From NCBI GenBank assembly GCA_900128565.1, contig LT636039.1:1-20266 (forward strand): DNA of 20,266 nucleotides, given 5' to 3'. A program made the translations under genes and the position numbers. Positions within the stretch are counted from its first letter, which is position 1; each line of letters opens with the position of its first letter. Below, in pieces: positions 1 through 9,365 of the stretch. The stretch comes from Stramenopiles sp. TOSAG23-6 (Eukaryota; Sar). Below the pieces are notes generated by a model that did not search any database, was not told the DNA's origin, and saw only the letters and a program-made list of their open reading frames with translations.

Positions 1-86
1 AAAATATTTTTTTTTGTAAAATTTGTTAGGTACAAAATTTCGTACGAAAAAAAAACTAAATTCGAAATTCAAAACATAAAACATAC
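1..86 (-). repeat. Introner-like intron in SETD7-like gene (left part missing)
   Basis: Read on the minus strand it starts GTATGTTTTATG, then T-tract, TTCGTACGAAATTTTG, TACCTAAC, and an A/T-rich tail that leaves the window before the 3' splice site. It ends the open frame of the SETD7-like exon (stop codon inside the element). Family membership is clear from the palindromic core and the branch-point-like motif. Confidence 0.85.
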
Positions 87-776
87 ATGAGGTATGTTTG
101 ATAATCTAACTTCAACTGTCAAAGACTCATATGGATCAGGAATCGTAGGTGTCCTAGAAATATGTGTAGCTGTAGGAGGGTCATATTGGAACGAAACACC
201 TGTCCTGCCGACGACAGTTGCAGCCTTCATATTTCCATCTTTCCAATTTCCTCGTAGTTCTACTAAATTATCTGAATAAATGAATGCTGCAGTACCAGAT
301 AATACACCATTCATCCATTCACCTTTTAACTGACCATCTAAAACAACACTATTACTATTTGAACAAAACGTATGTTCTTCTATAGGAGACCAAAGAAATA
401 AAGTTCCTTGTCCGTGTCGTTCGCCTTCTTTATTATAATTACCAGAATAGATAATACGTTTTCCCATACGTTCTACCCCAAAACTACCATCAATACATTC
501 ACCAAGAGCATATTTATTTTCACGCACTGTTCCATCTGATGATATATATTCAGCATTGCCTTCTAAGGCATCATTTATCCATCGTCCTGATAACATAGAA
601 CCGTCCTCGAAGGTGAAGATGCCACGTCCATGTTTTTCACCACTTTGAAATCGTCCCGTGAAAGACACTCCAGCGTTATATGAAATGGTACCACGACCAT
701 GAGGCAAACCACTTTCATCTACTGAACCACTGTATTCCAGTTCGTCTTCATCATTACTATCAACATTGTCGATCAT
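87..776 (-). CDS. SETD7-like histone-lysine methyltransferase, N-terminal MORN part (partial)
   Basis: First exon (230 codons) of a gene reading leftwards out of the window. It holds at least five MORN-type units (for example YSGSVDESGLPHGRG, FTGRFQSGEKHGRG, YSGNYNKEGERHGQG, LKGEWMNG). The order and spacing match the N-terminal half of animal SETD7 (SET7/9), including an acidic start, a GLPHG first repeat and the linker PDPYES that precedes the SET domain. SETD7 transfers one methyl group to lysines of histone H3 and other proteins. The exon stops at the point where the SET domain should start, so catalytic residues lie outside the window and activity cannot be judged. The ATG at 776 follows stop codons and fits the SETD7 start. 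The donor after CCTCAT is GTATG of the repeated intron family. A plain MORN-repeat protein is the alternative. Confidence 0.8.
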
Positions 777-1007
777 TATACACTAATTTCATATAAAGTA
801 GATAAAAAATTGTATTAATGTGAAGGAAAAGAACTCGAACTGACTAAGTCCACTGGATTTCGTGTTTTAAAGAAGAAAAAACTTGTCTTTCATGTGTCCG
901 TTACTTTTTCTAGAAAATACTACCTTTCTATTCGGTGTCATTCGTGTTGTAACTACTAAGATTTGCTTTCTACATAGTATATTGTGCGTTCACTGGGAGC
1001 TTTTATC

Positions 1008-1928
1008 ATGAAAATGAATGCAAATATACTCTTGTCAATGTATATAGTAGGATTATTTGTCTCAATAAAATCTATAAGCGTGAAAACTAATATTAGAAAT
1101 ACAAAACAAGTTATGTTGTATCAAAATGAGGATAATTCTGTAAACAGTATCCAACCTACTTATATTATACAGCTACAACAATGTAAGGATAATTCTGATT
1201 GGAAACCAGTGGGTTTTCGACATACTACACTCCAATATTGTTCACTTGGTTCTCTGGGATTAACGACGCTTTCTAATCTTGAACATGAACTGAAAATGCA
1301 GTGGCTATCTTGCGACGACAAATCTGTTATAGGTGACAATGACTTTAACACACAACTGAAGAACATTCAAGGCCAGTGTCCCAACTTGACTGACTTTCGC
1401 TTTCCAAAAGACAAAATTAGTATATCCAATCGTTTCAAAAGTATTTGTAAAGAGCTACACAAAAAGGAAAAACTACGAAAAGCAAGAGTGTGTACTCTAC
1501 ATCTTGACGAAAACTTTAAAACAATTGACTTTTTGAACGATCCAGTTAACAACGTCAATAGAAAGAAAATAGTAAAGACTATTACCAATATTTGTGCTGA
1601 TATGTCAATTGCGCCACTTCATGGATGTACTTGTGGAAATGTACAATGTAATCAGTATGAATTTTGTCATCTCCAAAAAGAAACTTGTTTTAAAATTCGC
1701 GAGGTTGAAAATTTTTTTACTGATGAAAATGGCTGTAGAAAATTAACACACGTTTGGTGCGAGGTTAAACAGCGTTGCTTACGTCCATGGGTAGAATCAT
1801 GCCCAATATCTAAAGTGCCCCACACATGGTGGTTCACAGTCAAGAAGTATATTTCTCAGGTATATAAAAAGATAAAAAAATCTTTTGTTGCCGTCTTTTC
1901 CAATGACAGTGTTTTTGATTTACGGTAG
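1008..1928 (+). CDS. Secreted cysteine-rich protein, unknown function
   Basis: Single-exon protein of 306 residues. I chose the ATG at 1008 because the open frame upstream offers only GTG; this start gives a good signal peptide (MKMNANILLSMYIVGLFVSI, cleavage probably after residue 20-25). The mature part is rich in Cys. The last third has a compact Cys cluster (CTCGNVQC...C...C, about residues 210-230) followed by a motif of the form WCEVKQRCLRPWVESC. I recall similar WC-x5-CxRPWxxxC motifs from algal and large-virus proteins but cannot name a domain. The C-terminus is basic and may be membrane-proximal. The protein probably enters the secretory pathway and is disulfide bonded. It lies divergent to the SETD7-like gene with 231 bp between. 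No introner element is present. Confidence 0.7.
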   Translation: MKMNANILLSMYIVGLFVSIKSISVKTNIRNTKQVMLYQNEDNSVNSIQPTYIIQLQQCKDNSDWKPVGFRHTTLQYCSLGSLGLTTLSNLEHELKMQWLSCDDKSVIGDNDFNTQLKNIQGQCPNLTDFRFPKDKISISNRFKSICKELHKKEKLRKARVCTLHLDENFKTIDFLNDPVNNVNRKKIVKTITNICADMSIAPLHGCTCGNVQCNQYEFCHLQKETCFKIREVENFFTDENGCRKLTHVWCEVKQRCLRPWVESCPISKVPHTWWFTVKKYISQVYKKIKKSFVAVFSNDSVFDLR

Positions 1929-2339
1929 TGGTATGAAAAATTGAAAGAAAATTATTTATATATGATTATAGAAAATATAATAAAAATCTTGACATTTAAA
2001 ATCAATATAGAGTCAATAAAAACAATTATTTGTTTCCTATTTCCAGTGATAAGGTTGATCAACCAACTATGGGCTGTATTTTCAAAACTGACACGGATTT
2101 ATGTGTGATGTACCAAATTTGACATTTATTAACCCAAATGTGTTTGTAGTTTTGCTTTACTCCACTTTCAGAAGAAAACAGGATTGTAATGGTACACACA
2201 AGTATGTAGTTTATTTCATACATTATAGTAAACAGGAAAACAAGTACAAATGAAAAATTAGATTTTTATTGATTGGTGTACTATAGCTATAGTTAAGACT
2301 ATGTATAGTAATTAATTAGATTTGTTCGAATTTACGTTT
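1929..2339. other. Convergent intergenic region, no gene seen
   Basis: AT-rich 411 bp between the ends of two convergent genes. It holds AATAAA-like strings (near 1978 and 2014) that could serve 3' end formation of the plus-strand gene, and a short palindrome CTATAGCTATAG near 2281. I see no open frame, tRNA or introner element here. Confidence 0.5.
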
Positions 2340-3770
2340 CTAAATCTCAGAATCTGAAGAAGTGTAATATTCACTTTCAGAATCTATATAATTCTCATAA
2401 CCTGGAGCTTTTACATCAATTAACCATTGTTGAAGATCCTCGTCAGTATATTCGTCACCATTAAATGCATACTCACATGTAGTTTCATCCCATGGGCAAG
2501 GTGGATTTTGACTTCTTAACCATTGTAATGTTTTTAAATAACCATGTCTAGCTGCTTCACTACACGTTTCTTCATCCCAAGGACAAGGTGGATTTTGACT
2601 TCTTAACCATTGTAATACTTCCATGGCACCACATCTAGCTGCATCTTCACATGCAGCTTTATCCCATGGACAAGGTGGATCTTGACTTCTTAGCCATTTT
2701 AATACATGTAATTGAACCCCACCAGCTGCTCCAGAACATGTAAATTCACTCCACGGACAAGGTGGATTTTGACTTCGTACCCATTTTAATATGTCTAAGT
2801 GACCACGGATAGCTGCCCACATACATGTAAATTTATCCCAAGGACAAGGTGGATTTTGACTTCTTAACCACTTCAATACTTCCAACTTACCATGATCAGC
2901 TGTTGCACGACACATTCCTTTAATGAAAGGTGTATTTTGACTGATTAGCCACTTCAATACGTTTAAGTGACCATTTTTAACTGCTTTAGTAGACACTGAG
3001 CTATCCCAAGGACAAGGTGGATTTTGACTTCGTACCCATTTTAATACTTCCAAGTGACCATTTTCAGCTGCATTACCACAAACAGAACCGAAGTATCCAA
3101 CAACAATAGATCTACCAGTTTCTAATTCAATTCCTAACTCATCCCATGGACAAGGTGGATTTTGACTTCTTACCCATTTCAATACTTCTAAGTGACCATA
3201 TTCAGCTGCTCCACGACATGTAAATCTATCCCATGGACAAGGTGGATTTTGACTTCTTGCCCATTTCAATACTTCCAAGTGACCATTTCGAGCTAGAGCA
3301 CAACACGTTCCTCTATCCCAAGGACAAGGTGGATTTTGACTTCTTAGCCATTTCAATATTTTCAAGTGACCATTTTCAGCTGCATCACGACACGTTTTTT
3401 CATTCCACGGACAAGGCGGTTTTCTACTTCTTAACCAATTTAAAAATTCAAAATCACCATGCCTCACTGTCTCTGTACATGTAGCTTCACCCCAATCCAC
3501 ACCAACCATCCAAGGTCTGGACTTATCATTTGACACAGCTCTCCCAGAAAGTCTCTCTTTAAGGTTTAGGTGGTTTACAATTAAAAGTGAAGGACCTATT
3601 CCCCCGAGGACTTTTTGGAACAGTTCTCGAGTTCTCCTAAGTTTGTGGGTTCTCCTTTGTCTTTCTTGCTCTCGCTTTATTCGTTTCTGTGCAGTCATTA
3701 GCATCATTAGCCTGACTCTAGCTAGACTAGACTCTAGAGAGAGAGACACTATTATTCCTATATTTTTCAC
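2340..3770 (-). CDS. Ankyrin-type repeat protein with 29-residue PPCPW units
   Basis: Single-exon protein of 476 residues. After a basic N-terminus (QKRIKREQERQRR) come about eleven units of roughly 29 residues of the type GHLEVLKWLRSQNPPCPWDExTCxxAA, from about residue 90 to 450, then an acidic Ser-rich tail (DSESEYYTSSDSEI). The helix pattern AAxxGHLEVLKWL is ankyrin-like; such arrays are protein-binding scaffolds. One unit carries a 17-residue insertion (near 3085-3140), and one unit has lost the PPCPW core (QNTPFIKG, near 2920). At DNA level units repeat every 87 bp with strong identity in the PPCPW segment, which suggests unit duplication or gene conversion. Internal ATG codons (MMLMTAQ) are possible alternative starts. 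Partner and role are unknown. Confidence 0.8.
   Translation of the reverse strand: MKNIGIIVSLSLESSLARVRLMMLMTAQKRIKREQERQRRTHKLRRTRELFQKVLGGIGPSLLIVNHLNLKERLSGRAVSNDKSRPWMVGVDWGEATCTETVRHGDFEFLNWLRSRKPPCPWNEKTCRDAAENGHLKILKWLRSQNPPCPWDRGTCCALARNGHLEVLKWARSQNPPCPWDRFTCRGAAEYGHLEVLKWVRSQNPPCPWDELGIELETGRSIVVGYFGSVCGNAAENGHLEVLKWVRSQNPPCPWDSSVSTKAVKNGHLNVLKWLISQNTPFIKGMCRATADHGKLEVLKWLRSQNPPCPWDKFTCMWAAIRGHLDILKWVRSQNPPCPWSEFTCSGAAGGVQLHVLKWLRSQDPPCPWDKAACEDAARCGAMEVLQWLRSQNPPCPWDEETCSEAARHGYLKTLQWLRSQNPPCPWDETTCEYAFNGDEYTDEDLQQWLIDVKAPGYENYIDSESEYYTSSDSEI
2480..3440. repeat. 87-bp coding tandem repeat array
   Basis: The plus strand shows GGACAAGGTGGATTTTGACT again and again at about 87-bp steps, with CCATG or CCAAG just before it. 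It encodes the SQNPPCPW core of the ankyrin-type units on the minus strand. Copies differ more in the intervening helix segment than in this block. Confidence 0.85.
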
Positions 3771-3850
3771 TCTAGCTAGGACCTATGTCTGACAGACACA
3801 GTTGACGTTTGACTTCACAGGACAGGCTGGTATCGGCCAAATTTGCTTTA

Positions 3851-3865
3851 AAACCCTAACCCTAG
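3851..3865. repeat. Short telomere-like CCCTAA tract
   Basis: AAACCCTAACCCTAG in the divergent gap (3771-4020) between the ankyrin-type gene and the EF-hand gene. Only two units, so it may be chance or a promoter motif; a similar tract lies at 19839. Confidence 0.4.
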
Positions 3866-4020
3866 CTAGAACCGTTACTTGTCGTTAATTCTCTATGACC
3901 TTATTACTTTATGTTCAATAGAAAAGTTCATACGTAATCCATGTTGGTATCACACTTTTAATGATTCATTATAAAAGAGATAATAATAATAATATAGCTT
4001 TGTATATTGAAAAGAGATAA

Positions 4021-5793
4021 ATGGCAACACCAAAAAGAAACAGTCCCAAAATAATTGCGACAGATACAACTAATGAAATAATCAACGATACAACGAATGA
4101 AATAAATGATACAACTAATGATACAACTAATGATACAACTACTTTACTACAGTCTACAGCGTTTGATTTCTTAAATAACGACACGTTGACTGATGACAAA
4201 TTCCTATATAGCAATTTTGATAGAAAGGAAAAGAAAAGTAGTATAAGCCAACAACAACGCGAGAAATTCATAAAAGTGTTTTCGTCGAAATCGAAATCGG
4301 ACAGCACTGTTGAAAAGTACAAATATCCAACACCACATGTACCACAAACATTTTTTGTTGCACTTTTGAAAGAGTGTGGTCTTGTTCAATGTACTAGAAA
4401 AAATATATCTAAATTTGTAAACATTTTGAGTGATAGACATGGCAATATTTCAATGAATGATTGTCTTCATTTAATTGAAAATGAAATGACAGTTGAAATG
4501 ACTCATCGCCTTTTCTGTGAGGCAAACACGAATAAAACTAATGAACTTGTCAACTTCTTTCTTGATATTGACGAGCTGTATGGTCTATCTAACCGTGTAG
4601 GGGTGAAAATTTCAAAGGATTCCATTATTGAAGAAGTTCAACAGTTAGATCGTGATTTTGATGGAAGAATCGATTGGGAAGAATTTCTAACAGTATCACA
4701 GAAAATTTTAGATTTCAGAATTTGTTTAGATGATTCTGATAAACAACAAAAAAAGAAGAATATACTAAATACATCAACACATGGATATGGTAGTACAAGA
4801 ATGATAGTCAAGTCGCATTTGGAACAATTGCAAAAGACTTCAGTATACATATCCCATTTATTACACAAAATTAATAAGAAAAAAAAAATGATCCAAAAAA
4901 AAATCTCAAATAAAAGGCTTGAAGATGTACGAAATACATTAAAGAAAAGTTGGACAGAAAAAGATGAATTAGAAACGTCTATTCTCACACTTGCAACTGC
5001 ACATTTCGAAGAGCTTAAAGATTTGCTTATTCAATTTGATATAGAAAAATCGGAAGCAAGTAACCGATATATTGAAAAACAAAATATATATGAAAAAACT
5101 AGAGTATTATCTGAACAGATTCGACAAAATTTCAAGAAATCTTTGTCACAACTCACTGAATTTTCAGAGATAAAGGCATCGATACATGAAATCCAGAGTA
5201 TGCTCAAGGATGCTATATTATCATTACAATTTGCAGAAAAATCGGGAGAAAAAGTTCAAACTTGCTGGAATTCTTGTTCAGCACAACACAAACCACCAAA
5301 TATATCAAAGTCTACATCTTCCATAGATCTCTTGCGTATTCAAACCAACAATATTCATGAAATACGGAGCAAAATGAAAACTATGCAAGATGAGCGTGAA
5401 AAGTATGAGAATAAAATACAAAATGCATTACATGAGAACAAGTTTAAGAGAATACAATGTGTTAATGTAAATATGCAAATTACAAAGGCAGAAACGACAC
5501 TACTTGCAATACAGTCTAAAATTGAATCACTTAATATTGAAAATCGTATCTTATTGAAACAAGTTATGTTAAAAGAAAAAGACACTGACGGACCTGAAGT
5601 AAAACAAATGTTATCAATTATTGAAGAGTTTAAAAACGAACGTGAAACACTAAAAATAGGAATTCAAGCAGTGCAACAAAAAATCAAAAGTGTGGACCAA
5701 GATTTAGTTCATGCGACAAACAAAAGCAGAACATTAGAAATTCAGTTGGGTGAAGTAAAACTTGGTATTGAACAAATTCAGCAGATTGAATAG
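4021..5793 (+). CDS. EF-hand coiled-coil protein
   Basis: Single-exon protein of 590 residues. The N-terminus has a low-complexity TTND repeat (about residues 15-42) made by 12-bp ACAACTAATGAT units. One clear EF-hand loop, DRDFDGRIDWEE (residues 210-221), has Asp at positions 1, 3, 5 and 9 and Glu at 12, so calcium binding is likely. An N-terminal partner helix-loop region (about 110-200) may be a degenerate EF hand. From about residue 270 to the end the sequence is rich in Lys, Glu and Gln with heptad character, predicting a long coiled coil. This organisation suits a cytoskeletal or centrosome/flagellum-linked calcium sensor, but that is inference. The ATG follows stops and sits in AGATAAATGG. 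It converges with the dehydrogenase gene. Confidence 0.75.
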   Translation: MATPKRNSPKIIATDTTNEIINDTTNEINDTTNDTTNDTTTLLQSTAFDFLNNDTLTDDKFLYSNFDRKEKKSSISQQQREKFIKVFSSKSKSDSTVEKYKYPTPHVPQTFFVALLKECGLVQCTRKNISKFVNILSDRHGNISMNDCLHLIENEMTVEMTHRLFCEANTNKTNELVNFFLDIDELYGLSNRVGVKISKDSIIEEVQQLDRDFDGRIDWEEFLTVSQKILDFRICLDDSDKQQKKKNILNTSTHGYGSTRMIVKSHLEQLQKTSVYISHLLHKINKKKKMIQKKISNKRLEDVRNTLKKSWTEKDELETSILTLATAHFEELKDLLIQFDIEKSEASNRYIEKQNIYEKTRVLSEQIRQNFKKSLSQLTEFSEIKASIHEIQSMLKDAILSLQFAEKSGEKVQTCWNSCSAQHKPPNISKSTSSIDLLRIQTNNIHEIRSKMKTMQDEREKYENKIQNALHENKFKRIQCVNVNMQITKAETTLLAIQSKIESLNIENRILLKQVMLKEKDTDGPEVKQMLSIIEEFKNERETLKIGIQAVQQKIKSVDQDLVHATNKSRTLEIQLGEVKLGIEQIQQIE

Positions 5794-5968
5794 ATTAAAA
5801 AGAGGTTGAAGCCAAAATAAAATGAAAAAGTAAATTATATAATTCAGATTTTTTTTATACAAAAATTAAACATTAAAAACACCCCAAGTGAATTGCCAAT
5901 TGTGTAAAAGCACAAACATTCTAACACTCATTGACATTCCAAAAACAAAAACTTTATATTTTACATTT

Positions 5969-6104
5969 TCTCACAACTCAATAATAGACCTTACAATAGT
6001 ACTCATGAAAGGAAATATCATACTACATCTTGGACATCTCACAACTCAATAATAGACCTGACAGGAGTTCCATTAAATGAAATATCATAAATCTTGGAAA
6101 ATAG
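5969..6104. repeat. Tandem duplication of 68 bp at the 3' end of the dehydrogenase gene
   Basis: Copy one (5969-6036) and copy two (6037-6104) both start TCTCACAACTCAATAATAG and share AAATATCAT and ATCTTGGA further on. The copy at 6037-6104 holds the last codons and the stop of the minus-strand dehydrogenase. The other copy lies beyond the stop and has diverged. Confidence 0.8.
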
Positions 6105-7186
6105 GGGAAATTCATGAGTTGATTTAGTACGCTTCAACACTTCGTATACTTCTTTCGCAGTAAGAGTGCCTTGGAGTTTTTGCCCATTCAACAACTCTCT
6201 CTCAATATCTTCCCAACATTTTTTACCATTCGATGCCGCAAATGCTTCGGCACATTTTCTATTCCGACCACCATAACATGTAGTTATTAGATCAGCTACA
6301 CCACAACTTTCAAAAAATGTACTATCAGAGACTCCACTGTAAAATTTCTGAGCAAATTTTTTCATTTCCAATAATCCAATTCTCATGTATTTTTGTAAAA
6401 TATGTTTTTTTTTAGTAAAAAAAAATTGTTAGGTACAAAATATCGTACGAAAAAAGAAATAAAATTTATGATGGAAACGTACATAATTGCGGCTTTCGTA
6501 TTTCCACCCAACTTTAAGCCGTCAATAAAACCTGCACCAATTGCAACAATGTTTTTCAAAGCGCCACAAAGCTCCACTCCAGCAACATCATTCGTTAAAT
6601 CAACGCGGAAGTAATCTGTATGGAAAAGAGCTTTGAAGATTTCTCCATTTTGAGGAATCGAACTCCCAATTGTTGTTTCACAGAATTGTTCTTTTGCAAC
6701 TTCTTTAGCAACATTTGCACCCATTAGTACACTAACATTTATATCAAGTCCTTTGCGGATTAAATCGGATATCAGAACAAGGCCTTTATCATCAAAATCA
6801 ATTCCTTTGATTAGAGAAATTGCTTTAGCGTCAGCCTTCATATGTTCTTTAATTGTAGGGATGAGTCGAGGTATAAACTGATGAGGAACCACAAATATCA
6901 AAATTGAGCAATCACGCACAGCCTCACCAAGATCTGTTACAGCGACAACATTTGAAGGAAGTTTCACTCCTGGTAAATACTTTACATTTTCATGAGTGGT
7001 GTTGATAATTTCGGAAAGATTCTCACCGTTGACTTTTTCCTCATAAACGTACATTTTCACTGTTTCATCAAACGTTGGTAATTGCTTAGCATTCTTGCCA
7101 ACTATTCGAGCTATTGCAGATCCCCAATTGCCAGAACCGACAATGCAAATTTTCTCTGGTGTGCTCATTTTTACTTTAGCTTCCAA
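6039..7186 (-). CDS. GPD1: Glycerol-3-phosphate dehydrogenase (NAD+), cytosolic GPD1 type
   Basis: Two exons, 7186-6483 and 6384-6039, give 349 residues, the same length as human GPD1 as I recall it. It interconverts dihydroxyacetone phosphate and glycerol 3-phosphate with NADH, linking glycolysis to glycerol and lipid synthesis. The NAD-binding motif GSGNWGSAI is at residues 17-25. Family blocks VVPHQFIPRLI, SLIKGID, LMGANVAKEVA, FCETTIG, CGALKNIVAIGAGF, GGNTKAAI and SCGVADLITTCYGGRNRK follow in order. The splice joins NTKAAIM to RIGLLEM, which keeps the Arg seen in human NTKAAVIRLGL and the exact family spacing. The start may be Met1 or Met7 (MSTPEK). No targeting peptide or peroxisomal tail is seen. 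It diverges from the hydrolase gene with a 130-bp shared promoter region. Confidence 0.95.
6385..6482 (-). repeat. Introner-like intron in GPD1 (GT...AT)
   Basis: 98 nt, minus strand. It starts GTACGTTTCC, holds TTCGTACGATATTTTG and TACCTAAC, and ends ACAAAAATACAT before GAGAATTGGG. ATG occurs at both junctions, so the cut can slide by up to three bases, but no position gives GT-AG. The nearest AG (after ACATGAG) keeps the frame but deletes the conserved Arg and shortens the block by one residue. Confidence 0.85.
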
Positions 7187-7316
7187 GGTTGAAGGACAAG
7201 GATACTACCGGTTGTAGTAGTAGAGCACATGCTCGGCATCGTCCAAAACAACAAAAAGATCGAACAGGTCAGGTCAATTTTTGACACGTGTTTTTTAAAT
7301 CGATTTTTTTTTCACA

Positions 7317-8399
7317 ATGTCATATAAATTGCTGGCACCACTAAAATTACTTACATCTTTCAAGACACAAAAGATTTCTCCAATGCTTGATTCTCTTAAT
7401 AAAGCAGCAACTGCTTTTTTTTCGCTCTCTGTAGTGTCCATTGCGTATCGTTCTCTTAGACGTCTTAGTTTTATTCGAATTCAGCGTTTAGTTTATGGTA
7501 GTGAGTCAACTGAACAATATGTTAGAATACATCGACCTTTGATTCGCTCGTCTAAGCCAGTTCCTATAATTATTATCATTCATGGTGGATTTTGGAAGAA
7601 AAAGTGGACAGTTTTTAATGCGGCACATGAAACGTTAGCTCCTGATATTGTAGCTGCTGGTTGTATTGCCGTAGAATTGGAATACCGTCGAAGAGAACAC
7701 CCTGGTGGAGGTTTTCCAGGTAGCATGGAAGACGTTTTCTGTGGTTATACTAAAAGTATTGAAAGCTTGGTCTCCACTGACAATGTTGACTTGTCCAAGA
7801 TTGTTATCATTGGGCATTCCGCTGGAGGACAGCTTGCTTTATGGCTCGCAAAACAATGCTCCATACTCAACAAATCGAGGAAAAAAATTTCGAGTCACTC
7901 ATTATCACGGCTATTATCAGCATGTAACAATATAAAAACTCCACTTCCTTGTCTAGTTGTAGGTATTGCTCCCTGTGCAGATATGATTGAAGGTGTGCGA
8001 CGCCAGCTAAGCGATGAAGGTGATGCATGTCAACTATTTATGAAATGTCTCCCAGAAGGAAAAGAAAATATTGAAAAATACTATCAAGCATCACCACGGC
8101 ACTTGCTACCTCTGGGCGTTCCTCAACTAATTGTCAGTGGCAGCGTTGACGTAGACGTACCTGCAGATTATATCGCAAAATACGTAAAAAAAGCAAGAGA
8201 CATTTTAAATGCTATTACATTTCGTGAACATTCTTCTACTGATATACAACCACATGATACCATCAAGTTATTAGAAAATAAGGGTGCTGATCATTATGAT
8301 TTGACAAGTGCCAAGCACCCAGCGTGGTTACAAACAAAAAATGAAATCTTCAAGCGAATTCAATTTTCCCCGAAAGATTCGTTGGATTCGGTGTTGTAG
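7317..8399 (+). CDS. Alpha/beta hydrolase (esterase/formamidase-like)
   Basis: Single-exon protein of 360 residues. The oxyanion-hole motif HGGFW is at residues 89-93, and the nucleophile elbow GHSAGGQLALWLA has Ser168 as the likely nucleophile. The acid is probably Asp278 or a nearby Asp in IVSGSVDVDVPADY, and the base His326 in GADHYDLTSAKHPAW. This set is typical of the HGG/GxSxG carboxylesterase, kynurenine formamidase and prolyl-oligopeptidase-like branch; the substrate cannot be read from sequence. Residues 30-45 form a hydrophobic stretch followed by Arg (SLRRLSFIRIQR), so an N-terminal membrane anchor is possible. The ATG is the first in the frame. It starts 130 bp from the divergent dehydrogenase start. 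Confidence 0.8.
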   Translation: MSYKLLAPLKLLTSFKTQKISPMLDSLNKAATAFFSLSVVSIAYRSLRRLSFIRIQRLVYGSESTEQYVRIHRPLIRSSKPVPIIIIIHGGFWKKKWTVFNAAHETLAPDIVAAGCIAVELEYRRREHPGGGFPGSMEDVFCGYTKSIESLVSTDNVDLSKIVIIGHSAGGQLALWLAKQCSILNKSRKKISSHSLSRLLSACNNIKTPLPCLVVGIAPCADMIEGVRRQLSDEGDACQLFMKCLPEGKENIEKYYQASPRHLLPLGVPQLIVSGSVDVDVPADYIAKYVKKARDILNAITFREHSSTDIQPHDTIKLLENKGADHYDLTSAKHPAWLQTKNEIFKRIQFSPKDSLDSVL

Positions 8400-8551
8400 T
8401 AGAGACATTGACATTGAAATCGAGAGTGTAGTATCTAAATTATCAGGTTAAAAATTAAAAATTATCAAAAAGAGTTAAAAAAATATTCATAAATTATCTA
8501 AATTATCAGGTATAAAAATTAATTTTGTGCACAACGATTGTGTTCAAATAT

Positions 8552-9365
8552 CTACAAAACTCGGAGATTCAATACTTCAACTGCTCCAAAGTAGAAAGCT
8601 TTGATCTCAGCATGTCCAATTCCGTCAACTTCAAAACTCCATTCCCATTTTTTTCGTCCATCTTTCAGTTCTTTCATTGAAATATTATCGCCACCATCAT
8701 CGTTTTCATCTCTCTCGAGGATTGAGATGTTGGATCTGAGTTCCGATAACTTTTTTTTAGCAGCTGCATTGGCCTTGTAAAGAGTGCTGTATGCTACGTC
8801 AGAAAAATATTGTGTGAAATATGTAAAAAATAAATAAAGAGTAAATAGTTATGATTTCATAAGAGTTTCTTTGGGGTTGTAGCAGTGAAACAACTAAAAA
8901 ATACAAACCTTCAATATTAGCTGAGTCCGCCTCCACGTCGTATTGATCTTTGTGTATTTTTCCAGGGTAGTCGTTGGTTCCGTATTCTATGACCTCACCT
9001 CGATGGTGCCACTTGATTATATACACTGATTTGTTAGATTCCATCTTTTGTTTTTTATTTTGGTCAGTCTTTGACGAAGTAACAGCCTTGCGTTTCGTCG
9101 TTTTAGTTTGAGAAGATCGTTTTTCTTCCACTAAAGATGATTCAGCTATTTTCGTTACTGTTGAAGAGTCGGTTTCGTCATCAAACAATCCAGTTCGAGG
9201 CCTAATTCTTGTTCGCATTTCTTTCTTATACAGCTGTTCCTCACTTCCATCGACCAAATATGAAACTAATGGAACACTTCGATAGTTCTTTTTTACAACT
9301 GCAGCATACCACTTTCCCTCATAGAGAACTTCCACCTTTGCACCTTTACGATATACTTTGGTCAT
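8552..9365 (-). CDS. Tudor-like domain protein with basic linker, two exons
   Basis: Exon 1 is 9365-8909 and exon 2 is 8793-8552, joined at a standard GT-AG intron; the product is 232 residues. The junction SANIE|AYSTLYK opens a second frame of about 80 residues ending at the TAG at 8552-8554. Residues 5-55 (KGAKVEVLYEGKWYAAVVKK...SYLVDGSEEQL) have the pattern of a Tudor or agenet-like barrel that reads methylated residues or binds chromatin. A Lys/Ser/Thr-rich linker with KRK and KKQK follows, likely nuclear. The C-terminal part (KDGRKKWEWSFEVDGIGHAEIKAFYF) is not recognised. Its role is probably chromatin-linked, by inference. The gene diverges from MCM6. Confidence 0.7.
8794..8908 (-). other. 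Conventional GT-AG intron
   Basis: 115 nt, minus strand: GTTTGTATTTTT at the donor, TTCTGAC near the end, CTGACGTAG at the acceptor. It lacks the TTCGTACGAA core and AATACAH end, so it is an ordinary intron and a useful contrast to the introner-like family. Confidence 0.75.

Noticed and set aside
984-1007. Longer N-terminus of the Cys-rich secreted protein
   Set aside because: It would start with GTG; in a nuclear eukaryotic gene the ATG at 1008 is preferred and gives a normal signal peptide.
6376-6482. GT-AG reading of the GPD1 intron (acceptor ACATGAG)
   Set aside because: In frame, but it removes the Arg conserved in GPD1 and shortens a block of fixed length; the AT end keeps both.
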